In this document: positions 8,003 to 13,559 of the stretch, piece after piece
Numbering within the stretch: position 1 is the stretch's first letter
Layout: the number at the start of each line of letters is the position of its first letter
NCBI GenBank assembly: GCA_041689995.1
Contig: JBDNFD010000093.1
Coordinates: 1 to 13,656 of the forward strand
Length of the DNA stretch: 13,656 bases
Source: DASSWG01 sp041689995
GTDB taxonomy: Bacteria > Bacteroidota > Bacteroidia > Flavobacteriales > Flavobacteriaceae
Reading direction: 5' to 3'
Notes under the pieces: model-generated
The model's input: only the letters and a program-made list of their open reading frames with translations
The model's database searches: none
What the model was told of the DNA's origin: nothing
Made by a program: the position numbers and the translations under genes

Positions 8003-8192
8003 AAAATGGGCAGTAATGTCAGGAATTGGTTTCCAAATGGGAGCCACTATTTTTCTGTGCGCTTGGGCGGGAAGGGAATTGGATGAACGCTATCCTTCCA
8101 ACAAAAACTGGTTCACCATTGGGTTGGTTTTGTTCGGGGTTTTTGTTTCCCTTTATATTATATTGAAACAACTTAAAAATTTGAACAAATAA
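7932..8192 (+). CDS. atpZ: AtpZ/AtpI-family small membrane protein (ATP synthase gene 1 family)
   Basis: This 86-residue protein has a lysine/glutamate-rich first 25 residues and then a two-helix membrane hairpin (about 26-47 and 59-79). The segment GIGFQMGATIFLCAWAGREL is the family's conserved first helix, and the following DERYPSNKNW loop is also typical. AtpZ proteins are encoded at the head of F-type ATPase operons and are thought to assist the membrane sector, possibly in assembly or divalent-ion passage. The reading frame overlaps the bactofilin gene by 71 bases. The only other ATGs are at codons 29 and 36, which would remove the basic N-terminus and some or all of the first helix, so the ATG at 7932 is preferred. 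It is probably expressed by coupling with bactofilin translation. Confidence 0.8.
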   Translation: MKEEENQSKKNPEEKDSKKSSGLKKWAVMSGIGFQMGATIFLCAWAGRELDERYPSNKNWFTIGLVLFGVFVSLYIILKQLKNLNK

Positions 8193-8260
8193 GTTTCTTC
8201 GGGAAGTGCACCAAAAATTCCGGAACAATCCCAAATTATCCCTTTTCTCAATTTAAAAAA

Positions 8261-8644
8261 ATGCTCCAAAAATTCTTTCGTTTTGTTTTTGCACTTTTTC
8301 TGGTGGTTGGCGCCGTTTATTTTTTACATGGTTTTATTTTAAATGGGGTTTTCGATTATAAAGCCCCTGATTTTTTCCAATTTTGTTATGCTTTTAACCT
8401 TGGCTTGACCTTTTTATTCACGACACCTATTATTTTGTTTGGTAAAAAATTCAAAGACCAGGTCGGTTTTGCTTTTTTGGCCCAAGGAATTGTAAAAATC
8501 GGATTGTTCATGTATTTTATCAAAACCGCTGGGTTTGAACTCAACAAAGGAAATTTCCTTCTTTTTTTCGTTCCCTATCTCGCTTGTTTGTTCGTGGAAC
8601 TTTTCTTTGTTTTTCGTTTGTTGAAGGAAGTTTCCAAAAAATAA
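8261..8644 (+). CDS. Four-helix membrane protein in the atpI position
   Basis: This 127-residue integral membrane protein has four hydrophobic segments (about 5-29, 38-59, 69-88 and 99-121) joined by short loops, with basic residues at both ends. Size, helix count and position between atpZ and atpB match AtpI, which aids assembly of the c-ring, but I see no sequence motif that proves the relationship. It may belong to a flavobacterial DUF family (perhaps DUF6168, from memory and not certain). The 68-base gap from atpZ contains no convincing promoter, so it probably belongs to the sprE-bactofilin-atpZ transcript, while atpB has its own promoter downstream. Confidence 0.7.
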   Translation: MLQKFFRFVFALFLVVGAVYFLHGFILNGVFDYKAPDFFQFCYAFNLGLTFLFTTPIILFGKKFKDQVGFAFLAQGIVKIGLFMYFIKTAGFELNKGNFLLFFVPYLACLFVELFFVFRLLKEVSKK

Positions 8645-8878
8645 GCAGTTTTTCGAAAAATAATGAATGAGGTGAAAAAGTAATGAGTTGAATAAGCTGC
8701 TCGTTCGCATTCTCTAATTCCATAAGGATTCATGATTCCAATAAATTTTTTCTAATCGATTTTCCTTTTTAAACCTTCCAGATCATTCTTGAATGTCAAT
8801 AAAAACAAGTGATTGGACGTTCTTTTTCCACAAAAAACTTGTTGTATTTTTTCAAGGGTTTTATTCGGTGGAATTATA
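8645..8878. other. Non-coding region upstream of the atpB promoter
   Basis: No gene is supported here. A frame in phase with atpB can be traced back to a GTG at 8809, but it crosses the atpB promoter box and reads unlike a subunit a N-terminus. The one structure of note is an inverted repeat, AACAAGT (8804-8810) with ACTTGTT (8837-8843), with a 26-base loop and followed by a T-rich run. It could be a terminator for the upstream unit or an operator for atpB. Confidence 0.4.
8804..8843. repeat. 7-bp inverted repeat before the atpB promoter
   Basis: AACAAGT and ACTTGTT pair perfectly over 7 bp. The right arm is followed by GTATTTTTTC, so a weak intrinsic terminator separating the atpI-like gene from atpB is one reading. 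An operator 35 bases upstream of the -7 box is the other. A 7-bp match with a 26-base loop may also be chance. Confidence 0.25.
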
Positions 8879-8886
8879 TATATTTG
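8879..8886 (+). promoter_or_regulatory. Candidate -7 promoter element for the atpB-led operon
   Basis: TATATTTG is a full match to TAnnTTTG and is followed by CACCC. Transcription would begin near 8890, about 30 bases before the ATG at 8920. The -33 region is T-rich but has no exact TTG. The box lies inside the upstream extension of the atpB frame, which argues against the GTG start at 8809. Confidence 0.45.
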
Positions 8887-8919
8887 CACCCAAATTTAAG
8901 GATCGAAATTTTATCTGGA

Positions 8920-10029
8920 ATGCAAAAGAAAAACTTCGTTAAAATACTGCTGGCCGGTTTTTTCATTTTCGGTGTTTTTTCACTGAACGCGAGCGAATCG
9001 CAAGAAGGTTACGGCGAACAAGTGGACACCAAGGAAGAAATCAAAGCCTTTGTTGATCACCACCTGAAAGATTCGCATTATTTCACGTTCTTTTCCGATG
9101 GGAAAACCGGCAAACATTACGGGTTTCCACTTCCGGTTATTCTTTGGGACAACGAAAACGGCCTGGTCTTTTTTTCCGCTTCAAAATTTCACCACGGCGA
9201 AGAATTGGCCGAAATCAACGGACAAAATTATAAACTGCACCATAGTCAAATATACAAAACAGACGCAGAAGGCAACTTTTTGCATGGCGTCGCCGAACAT
9301 CCGGAAAACCCGGAATTGATTGATTTTTCGATCACCAAAAATGTGTTCACACTGATCGTGGTTTCCCTCTTTTTATTATTGATTTTTGGCAAACTGGCAC
9401 GTTCTTACAAAAAGAAACCTATCCCCGTTGGATTTGGACGTCTTTTGGAACCGCTCGTGATTTATGTGCGCGATGAAATTGCCAAACCGAACATTGGGGC
9501 CAATTACAAAAAATATGTTGGGTATATTTTGACGGTTTTCTTTTTTATACTGATATTGAACCTATTAGGGGTCACGCCGCTTGGTGTAAACGTTACGGGA
9601 AATATCACCATCACTTTTTGTTTGGCAATGTTCACCTTCGTCATTACACAGTTTAGCGGAAAAAAGCATTATTGGAAACACATTTTTTGGATGCCCGGCC
9701 TTCCTGTTGTGATGAAAATCATTTTGGCTCCCCTTGAAATCCTGGGTGTTTTTACAAAACCTTTTGCGCTGATGATTCGATTGTTTGCCAATATGACCGC
9801 TGGCCATATTGTGATGATGAGCCTGCTCGGTTTTATTGTGGTGTTTAAAAACATTTTGATAGGAACGGCGTTTTTCGGGTTTACCCTGTTCATTTCATTG
9901 ATCGAAATCTTAGTGGCGCTCCTACAGGCCTATATTTTTGCCTTGTTGAGCGCTTTATATATTGGCATGGCTGTTGAAGAACACGCAGACCATCCGCAAA
10001 ATCATAGTGATGATGCCCCTATGATTTAA
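8920..10029 (+). CDS. atpB: F-type ATP synthase subunit a
   Basis: This 369-residue stator subunit forms the proton half-channels against the c-ring. The start at MQKKNF is chosen because a promoter box lies just upstream and because residues 1-25 form a signal peptide (cleavage likely after FSLNA). A histidine-rich extracytoplasmic domain follows (about 26-140, including DHHLKDSH and KFHH), which is typical of Bacteroidota and absent from E. coli subunit a. Transmembrane helices begin near residue 141. The essential arginine is R287 in the RLFANM motif, and the late helix carries E329 and Q336 (EILVALLQAYIF). Relative to E. coli the Glu219/His245 pair is swapped (H296 here, E329 here), as in mitochondria. 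A short His/Asp-rich tail ends the protein. It leads the atpBEFHAG set. Confidence 0.95.
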   Translation: MQKKNFVKILLAGFFIFGVFSLNASESQEGYGEQVDTKEEIKAFVDHHLKDSHYFTFFSDGKTGKHYGFPLPVILWDNENGLVFFSASKFHHGEELAEINGQNYKLHHSQIYKTDAEGNFLHGVAEHPENPELIDFSITKNVFTLIVVSLFLLLIFGKLARSYKKKPIPVGFGRLLEPLVIYVRDEIAKPNIGANYKKYVGYILTVFFFILILNLLGVTPLGVNVTGNITITFCLAMFTFVITQFSGKKHYWKHIFWMPGLPVVMKIILAPLEILGVFTKPFALMIRLFANMTAGHIVMMSLLGFIVVFKNILIGTAFFGFTLFISLIEILVALLQAYIFALLSALYIGMAVEEHADHPQNHSDDAPMI

Positions 10030-10056
10030 GCGAAGAAAAAGAAGAACACGTATAAA

Positions 10057-10064
10057 TAAGTTTG
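10057..10064 (+). promoter_or_regulatory. Candidate -7 promoter element for atpE
   Basis: TAAGTTTG matches TAnnTTTG in full in the 71-base gap between atpB and atpE. No TTG is found about 20 bases upstream, where the sequence is purine-rich instead. A transcript would have a leader of about 33 bases before the ATG at 10101. It would let subunit c be made in excess of subunit a. Confidence 0.3.
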
Positions 10065-10100
10065 AATAATTGTTTTTTGTTTAATTTTTAAATCTTTAAT

Positions 10101-10292
10101 ATGGAAATCCCAGCAATTGTAGGAGGCGGTTTGGCCGTGATCGGAGCAGGAATCGGACTAGGTCAAATCGGAAAAGGTGCAATGGAAGCCATTGCACGCC
10201 AACCCGAAGCCACCGGAAAGATCCAGACCAACATGATCATCATGGCCGCACTTCTGGAAGGTATTGCCTTTGCCTGTTTGTTTGCAGTATAA
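10101..10292 (+). CDS. atpE: F-type ATP synthase subunit c
   Basis: This 63-residue two-helix proteolipid forms the rotor ring. Helix 1 carries the glycine-rich GAGIGLGQIGKG packing motif, the polar loop reads ARQPE (32-36), and the ion-carrying carboxylate is E53 in LLEGIAF of helix 2. Residues that bind sodium in Na+-type rings are missing: aligned on the loop, the Gln of helix 1 becomes L20 and the Ser after the glutamate becomes G54, so proton coupling is expected. Only ten residues follow E53, against about eighteen in E. coli, so the outer helix is short. This seems common in flavobacteria from memory. The gene is set apart by its own candidate promoter and a strong hairpin directly after it. 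Confidence 0.95.
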   Translation: MEIPAIVGGGLAVIGAGIGLGQIGKGAMEAIARQPEATGKIQTNMIIMAALLEGIAFACLFAV

Positions 10293-10307
10293 GGCCTCAC
10301 CAAGGTA

Positions 10308-10359
10308 AAACAATTCCCGCAACGGTTGGTTGCGGGAATTGTTTAAACCTATTTTTTTT
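10308..10359 (+). terminator. Strong hairpin with U-tract between atpE and atpF
   Basis: Bases 10308-10323 pair perfectly with 10329-10344, a 16-bp stem with a GC-rich core (CCCGCAAC/GTTGCGGG) and a five-base loop GGTTG, followed seven bases later by eight T residues (10352-10359). This is the best intrinsic-terminator shape in the window, yet it lies inside the ATP synthase operon. Partial termination or 3'-end protection of an atpE message is the likely use. The spacer between stem and T-run is longer than ideal, which would favour partial read-through into atpF. Confidence 0.7.
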
Positions 10360-10376
10360 AAATTGAACAAAACAGA

Positions 10377-10404
10377 TTTCCAAAGCGAACAAAAGTTTTG
10401 GAAA
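10377..10404 (+). repeat. Second hairpin in the atpF leader
   Basis: TTTCCAAA (10377-10384) is inversely repeated at 10397-10404. The stem extends inward with one G-U and one C-G pair to 10 bp around the eight-base loop GAACAAAA. It ends 24 bases before the atpF ATG. It could influence mRNA processing or ribosome access at atpF. Confidence 0.45.
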
Positions 10405-10428
10405 ACCAAAAAGTAAAAAAATAATACT

Positions 10429-10929
10429 ATGGAAAAGTTATGGCATGATTTTTCGTTCGGATTATTTTTTTGGCAAGTACTCCTATTATTGGTGTTGCTG
10501 TTTTTGCTGAAAAAATATGCTTGGAAACCCATTTTGAATTCCTTGGACAATCGTGAAGAAGGTATCAAAGACGCATTGAAATTAGCCGAAGAGGCCAAAA
10601 TTCAAATGCAAAATCTGCAAGCGGATAACAAAGAGCTCTTGAAAGAAGCCCGCCAAGAACGTGATGGCATGTTGAAAGAAGCCCGTGAAATCAAGGAAAA
10701 AATGATTGCGGAAGCCTCGGAAGAAGCACAGGAAAAAGCGGACAAAATCGTGGCCAACGCGCAAGTAATTATCCAAAAAGAAAAACAGGATGCGATCGCG
10801 GAATTGAAAAACCAAGTGGCCAATCTTTCAGTGGAAATCGCTGAAAAAGTCATTCGCAAACAATTGAACAGTAAAGACGAGCAAATGAAACTCGTTGACG
10901 GCATGTTGGAAGACGTTAAATTAAACTAA
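10429..10929 (+). CDS. atpF: F-type ATP synthase subunit b
   Basis: This 166-residue peripheral stalk subunit has one N-terminal membrane helix (about 8-28, with the usual acidic and aromatic residues before it), a short KKYAWKPI hinge at the membrane surface, then a long charged coiled coil (about 38-140) with repeated LLKEARQER/MLKEAREIKE segments, and a C-terminal part that contacts subunit delta. Length is normal for the family. Only one b-type gene is present, so a homodimeric stalk is inferred. The start is a single clear ATG preceded by an A-rich leader with a hairpin. The stop lies seven bases before atpH. Confidence 0.95.
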   Translation: MEKLWHDFSFGLFFWQVLLLLVLLFLLKKYAWKPILNSLDNREEGIKDALKLAEEAKIQMQNLQADNKELLKEARQERDGMLKEAREIKEKMIAEASEEAQEKADKIVANAQVIIQKEKQDAIAELKNQVANLSVEIAEKVIRKQLNSKDEQMKLVDGMLEDVKLN

Positions 10930-10936
10930 CAGGAAA

Positions 10937-11527
10937 ATGAGCAGCAGAGCGGCACAACGATATGCGAAAGCGGTTTTGTCATTGGCGAAAGACCGGAACG
11001 AAACCGAACAAGTGAACGCGGAAATGATACTTGTTTCGAACACGCTTTCCCATAGTGGGGATTTACTGGAAGCTCTAAAAAGCCCGGCGATAAAAATGGA
11101 AGCGAAACGCTCCATCCTTAATGCAGTTTTTAAGGAAGTGGGTTCAATAACCAAGGGTTTGTTCAATATTCTATTGGAAAATAAACGTATCGACATTATT
11201 GAACAAGTGGTGAATAAATATACCCAACTTTTCAATAAATTGAACAACATTCAGGTGGCCACGGTCACCACGGCCGTTGATTTGACCCCGGAAATGGAAC
11301 AAAAAGTGTTGGCAAAAGTCAAGGAATTGACCGGCGGCGATGCTACGCTCGTGAATAAAATAGACGAATCTATTTTGGGCGGTTTCGTTTTGCGTATTGG
11401 AGATTTGCAATACAATGCAAGCGTTGCCGGAAATTTGAACAGACTTAAGAGAGAATTCAAGAAAACTCATAGCATACAAAATTATAAATCGAACGGTATT
11501 TCAAAAGATACCATTTATACCAAATAG
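10937..11527 (+). CDS. atpH: F-type ATP synthase subunit delta
   Basis: This 196-residue protein (bacterial OSCP) joins the peripheral stalk to the top of the catalytic head. The N-terminal six-helix domain begins with the family hallmark RAAQRYAKAVLSLA, and the C-terminal part contains the conserved DESILGGFVLRIGDLQYNAS segment followed by the LNRLKREF helix, where most family members end. About 18 further residues, ending in DTIYTK, form an extra tail. The ATG is preceded by AGGAAA, one of the few Shine-Dalgarno-like stretches in the window. The gene follows atpF by seven bases and precedes atpA by two, so translation is probably coupled along the run. Confidence 0.95.
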   Translation: MSSRAAQRYAKAVLSLAKDRNETEQVNAEMILVSNTLSHSGDLLEALKSPAIKMEAKRSILNAVFKEVGSITKGLFNILLENKRIDIIEQVVNKYTQLFNKLNNIQVATVTTAVDLTPEMEQKVLAKVKELTGGDATLVNKIDESILGGFVLRIGDLQYNASVAGNLNRLKREFKKTHSIQNYKSNGISKDTIYTK

Positions 11528-11529
11528 TT

Positions 11530-13107
11530 ATGGCAGAAATAAACCCTGCTGAAGTTTCAGCAATTTTAAAAGAACAACTTTCAGATTTTGAAGCAAAAGC
11601 TTCCTTGGACGAAGTCGGAACCGTATTGCAAGTAGGTGATGGTATTGCCAGCGTGTATGGTTTGGCGAATGCCCAATATGGTGAATTGGTCGAATTTGAA
11701 GGTGGTTTGGAAGGAATCGTTCTGAACTTGGAAGAAGATAATGTGGGCGTGGTTTTGTTGGGCCCATCCAAAGAAGTTGGAGAAGGCGATACAGTGAAAC
11801 GGACCAAACGCATTGCTTCCGTGAATGTTGGCGAAGGAATTGTGGGCCGTGTGGTCGATACCCTTGGAATGCCCATTGATGGAAAAGGTGCAATAACCGG
11901 TGAAACTTTCGAACTTCCACTGGAACGCAAAGCACCAGGGGTTATTTTCCGTCAGCCGGTAACTGAGCCGCTTCAAACAGGGATCAAGGCCATTGACGCC
12001 ATGATTCCGGTAGGAAGGGGACAACGGGAATTGGTGATTGGTGACCGTCAAACCGGGAAAACCACGGTTTGTATCGATACCATTTTGAACCAAAAAGAAT
12101 TTTATGACGCGGGTGAGCCCGTTTATTGTATTTATGTGGCCATCGGACAAAAAGCTTCCACAGTTGCAGGAATAGCACAGACCTTGGAAGATAAAGGCGC
12201 GATGGCCTACACAACTATCGTGGCTGCCAACGCATCCGATCCGGCACCAATGCAGGTTTACGCACCGTTTACAGGTGCTACCATTGGAGAATATTTCCGG
12301 GATACCGGTCGGCCAGCCTTGATTATTTTTGATGATTTGTCCAAACAAGCCGTTGCATACCGTGAGGTTTCCTTGTTGCTACGTCGTCCTCCAGGCCGTG
12401 AAGCATATCCTGGAGACGTTTTCTACTTGCATTCCCGCTTGTTGGAACGTTCTGCAAAAATCATCAATGACGATACCATTGCAAAAAACATGAATGATTT
12501 GCCCGACGTGCTGAAAGACAAGGTAAAAGGCGGAGGTTCATTGACTGCTTTGCCAATTATCGAAACTCAAGCCGGCGACGTTTCCGCGTACATTCCGACC
12601 AACGTGATTTCCATAACCGATGGCCAGATTTTCTTGACATCCGATTTGTTCAACTCCGGTGTTCGTCCGGCGATCAATGTGGGAATTTCCGTATCGCGTG
12701 TGGGTGGTAACGCTCAAATCAAATCAATGAAAAAAGTAGCGGGAACCTTGAAACTGGACCAAGCACAATACCGTGAATTGGAAGCGTTCGCCAAATTCGG
12801 TTCCGATTTGGATGCCGCAACCCGCGGAATCATCGGAAAAGGAAAGCGCAACGTGGAAATTTTGAAACAAGCGCAAAATGATCCATATCCGGTGGAAAAC
12901 CAAATCGCGATTGTATTTGTTGGGACTAAAAATCTGATGAAAGATGTTCCCGTTGAAAAGATAAGGGAATTCGAAAAGGATTATTTGGAATACCTGAACG
13001 CCGCGCATAAAGAAACCATGCTAACGTTGAAAGCTGGAAAATTGACCGACGAAACTATTCAGACAATGACTGACGCAGCGAAAGAGATTTCAGCGAAATA
13101 CAGTTAA
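11530..13107 (+). CDS. atpA: F-type ATP synthase subunit alpha
   Basis: This 525-residue non-catalytic nucleotide-binding subunit alternates with beta in the F1 head. An N-terminal beta-barrel domain (about 25-95) precedes the nucleotide-binding domain with the P-loop GDRQTGKT at 171-178. The ATP synthase signature PAINVGISVS (380-389) is followed directly by the arginine finger R390, which reaches into the catalytic site of beta. The helical C-terminal domain runs from about 400. Between the conserved ERSAK and GSLTALPIIETQ segments (about 307-347) the spacing is around seven residues longer than in E. coli. The start ATG is two bases after the atpH stop. beta and epsilon genes are not in this window, which agrees with the usual split of atpDC from the other genes in Bacteroidota. 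Confidence 0.97.
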   Translation: MAEINPAEVSAILKEQLSDFEAKASLDEVGTVLQVGDGIASVYGLANAQYGELVEFEGGLEGIVLNLEEDNVGVVLLGPSKEVGEGDTVKRTKRIASVNVGEGIVGRVVDTLGMPIDGKGAITGETFELPLERKAPGVIFRQPVTEPLQTGIKAIDAMIPVGRGQRELVIGDRQTGKTTVCIDTILNQKEFYDAGEPVYCIYVAIGQKASTVAGIAQTLEDKGAMAYTTIVAANASDPAPMQVYAPFTGATIGEYFRDTGRPALIIFDDLSKQAVAYREVSLLLRRPPGREAYPGDVFYLHSRLLERSAKIINDDTIAKNMNDLPDVLKDKVKGGGSLTALPIIETQAGDVSAYIPTNVISITDGQIFLTSDLFNSGVRPAINVGISVSRVGGNAQIKSMKKVAGTLKLDQAQYRELEAFAKFGSDLDAATRGIIGKGKRNVEILKQAQNDPYPVENQIAIVFVGTKNLMKDVPVEKIREFEKDYLEYLNAAHKETMLTLKAGKLTDETIQTMTDAAKEISAKYS

Positions 13108-13112
13108 ATACC

Positions 13113-13140
13113 GTTATGAGTTAAGAGTTATGAGTTAAGA
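13113..13140 (+). repeat. Left heptamer array
   Basis: The 14-base unit GTTATGAGTTAAGA occurs twice in tandem, equal to four 7-base units that alternate between GTTATGA and GTTAAGA. The array starts five bases after the atpA stop codon. Each long unit contains the minimal frame ATG-AGT-TAA. Confidence 0.9.
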
Positions 13141-13158
13141 GTGAGGAAATTGGAAACT

Positions 13159-13497
13159 ATGTCAAAAATGAGCGAAAGTCCCATTCGGATCAAAAGTTTT
13201 CAATTTGCATGTGAAATTTATCTATACACAAAAACGCTTAAGGAAAGAAAGGAATTTGAAATTGCCTCGCAGCTTTTGAAATCTGGAACCAGTATTGGTG
13301 CAAATGTTAGGGAAGCACAGCGGGGAGTTAGCATCAAAGATTTTAAAAATAAATTTGGAATTGCGTTAAAAGAAGCTGAAGAAACCCTTTATTGGTTAGA
13401 AATAATTGAAGCGGTTATTGAGCCAGTTCCAAATAATTTAAAGAATAAATGTAACGAGTTAATGAGGATTTTGGTGGCAATTATCAAAAACTCATAA
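13159..13497 (+). CDS. Four-helix-bundle protein (23S rRNA intervening-sequence / S23 type)
   Basis: This 112-residue protein belongs to the family first found encoded in intervening sequences of 23S rRNA genes and structurally related to the Avd accessory protein of diversity-generating retroelements. The diagnostic segment is LLKSGTSIGANVREAQRG, followed by DFKNKFGIALKEAEETLYWLE. Four amphipathic helices are predicted across the length. Function is unknown; nucleic acid binding is suspected for the family. The frame reaches back to a GTG at 13141 inside the repeat array, but the ATG at 13159 or the one three codons later fits the family better. The last codons and the stop (AACTCATAA) are themselves a repeat unit. 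The gene splits the ATP synthase operon between atpA and atpG and has no evident role in it, so it is probably a passenger. Confidence 0.85.
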   Translation: MSKMSESPIRIKSFQFACEIYLYTKTLKERKEFEIASQLLKSGTSIGANVREAQRGVSIKDFKNKFGIALKEAEETLYWLEIIEAVIEPVPNNLKNKCNELMRILVAIIKNS

Positions 13498-13513
13498 GTT
13501 TTGGGTTTAGGGA

Positions 13514-13548
13514 AACTCATAACTCATAACTCATAACTCATAACTCAG
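13514..13548 (+). repeat. Right heptamer array
   Basis: Four perfect AACTCAT units and a fifth ending in G lie head to tail just before atpG. One more copy overlaps the stop codon of the four-helix gene (13489-13495). The orientation is opposite to the left array, and the array ends twelve bases before the atpG ATG. Confidence 0.9.
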
Positions 13549-13559
13549 AATTATAAAAA

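Larger units (their letters stand above)
13113..13548 (+). mobile_element. IVS-like element: four-helix-bundle gene enclosed by inverted 7-base repeat arrays
   Basis: A segment of about 436 bases interrupts the atpA-atpG junction. On its left are two copies of GTTATGAGTTAAGA. On its right are five head-to-tail copies of AACTCAT (the last ending in G), the reverse complement of the left motif. Bases 13113-13142 can pair with 13515-13544 at 28 of 30 positions, closing a stem around the whole enclosed gene. 23S rRNA intervening sequences have the same plan: complementary ends around an S23-type gene. No target-site duplication is clear. Mobility is an inference. Confidence 0.55.

Noticed and set aside
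8197..8225. Near-palindrome TTCGGGAA / TTCCGGAA between atpZ and the atpI-like gene
   Set aside because: The stem has a mismatch, there is no T-run after it, and the match is short.
8683..8689. Single ATGAGTT heptamer upstream of atpB as a relic of the same element
   Set aside because: One 7-base match in AT-rich sequence is expected by chance, and no array or four-helix gene is beside it.
8809..8919. 37-codon upstream extension of atpB from a GTG codon
   Set aside because: It crosses the TATATTTG promoter box and would bury the signal peptide of subunit a inside the protein.
11581..12348. Long minus-strand open frame of 255 codons inside atpA
   Set aside because: It is a shadow of the alpha-subunit coding sequence; its translation has no recognisable domain.
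13141..13158. GTG start for the four-helix-bundle gene
   Set aside because: It begins inside the heptamer repeat and adds residues not typical of the family; the ATG at 13159 fits better.
13113..13548. CRISPR array reading of the heptamer repeats
   Set aside because: Units are 7 bases long and directly adjoining with no spacers, and no cas gene is present.
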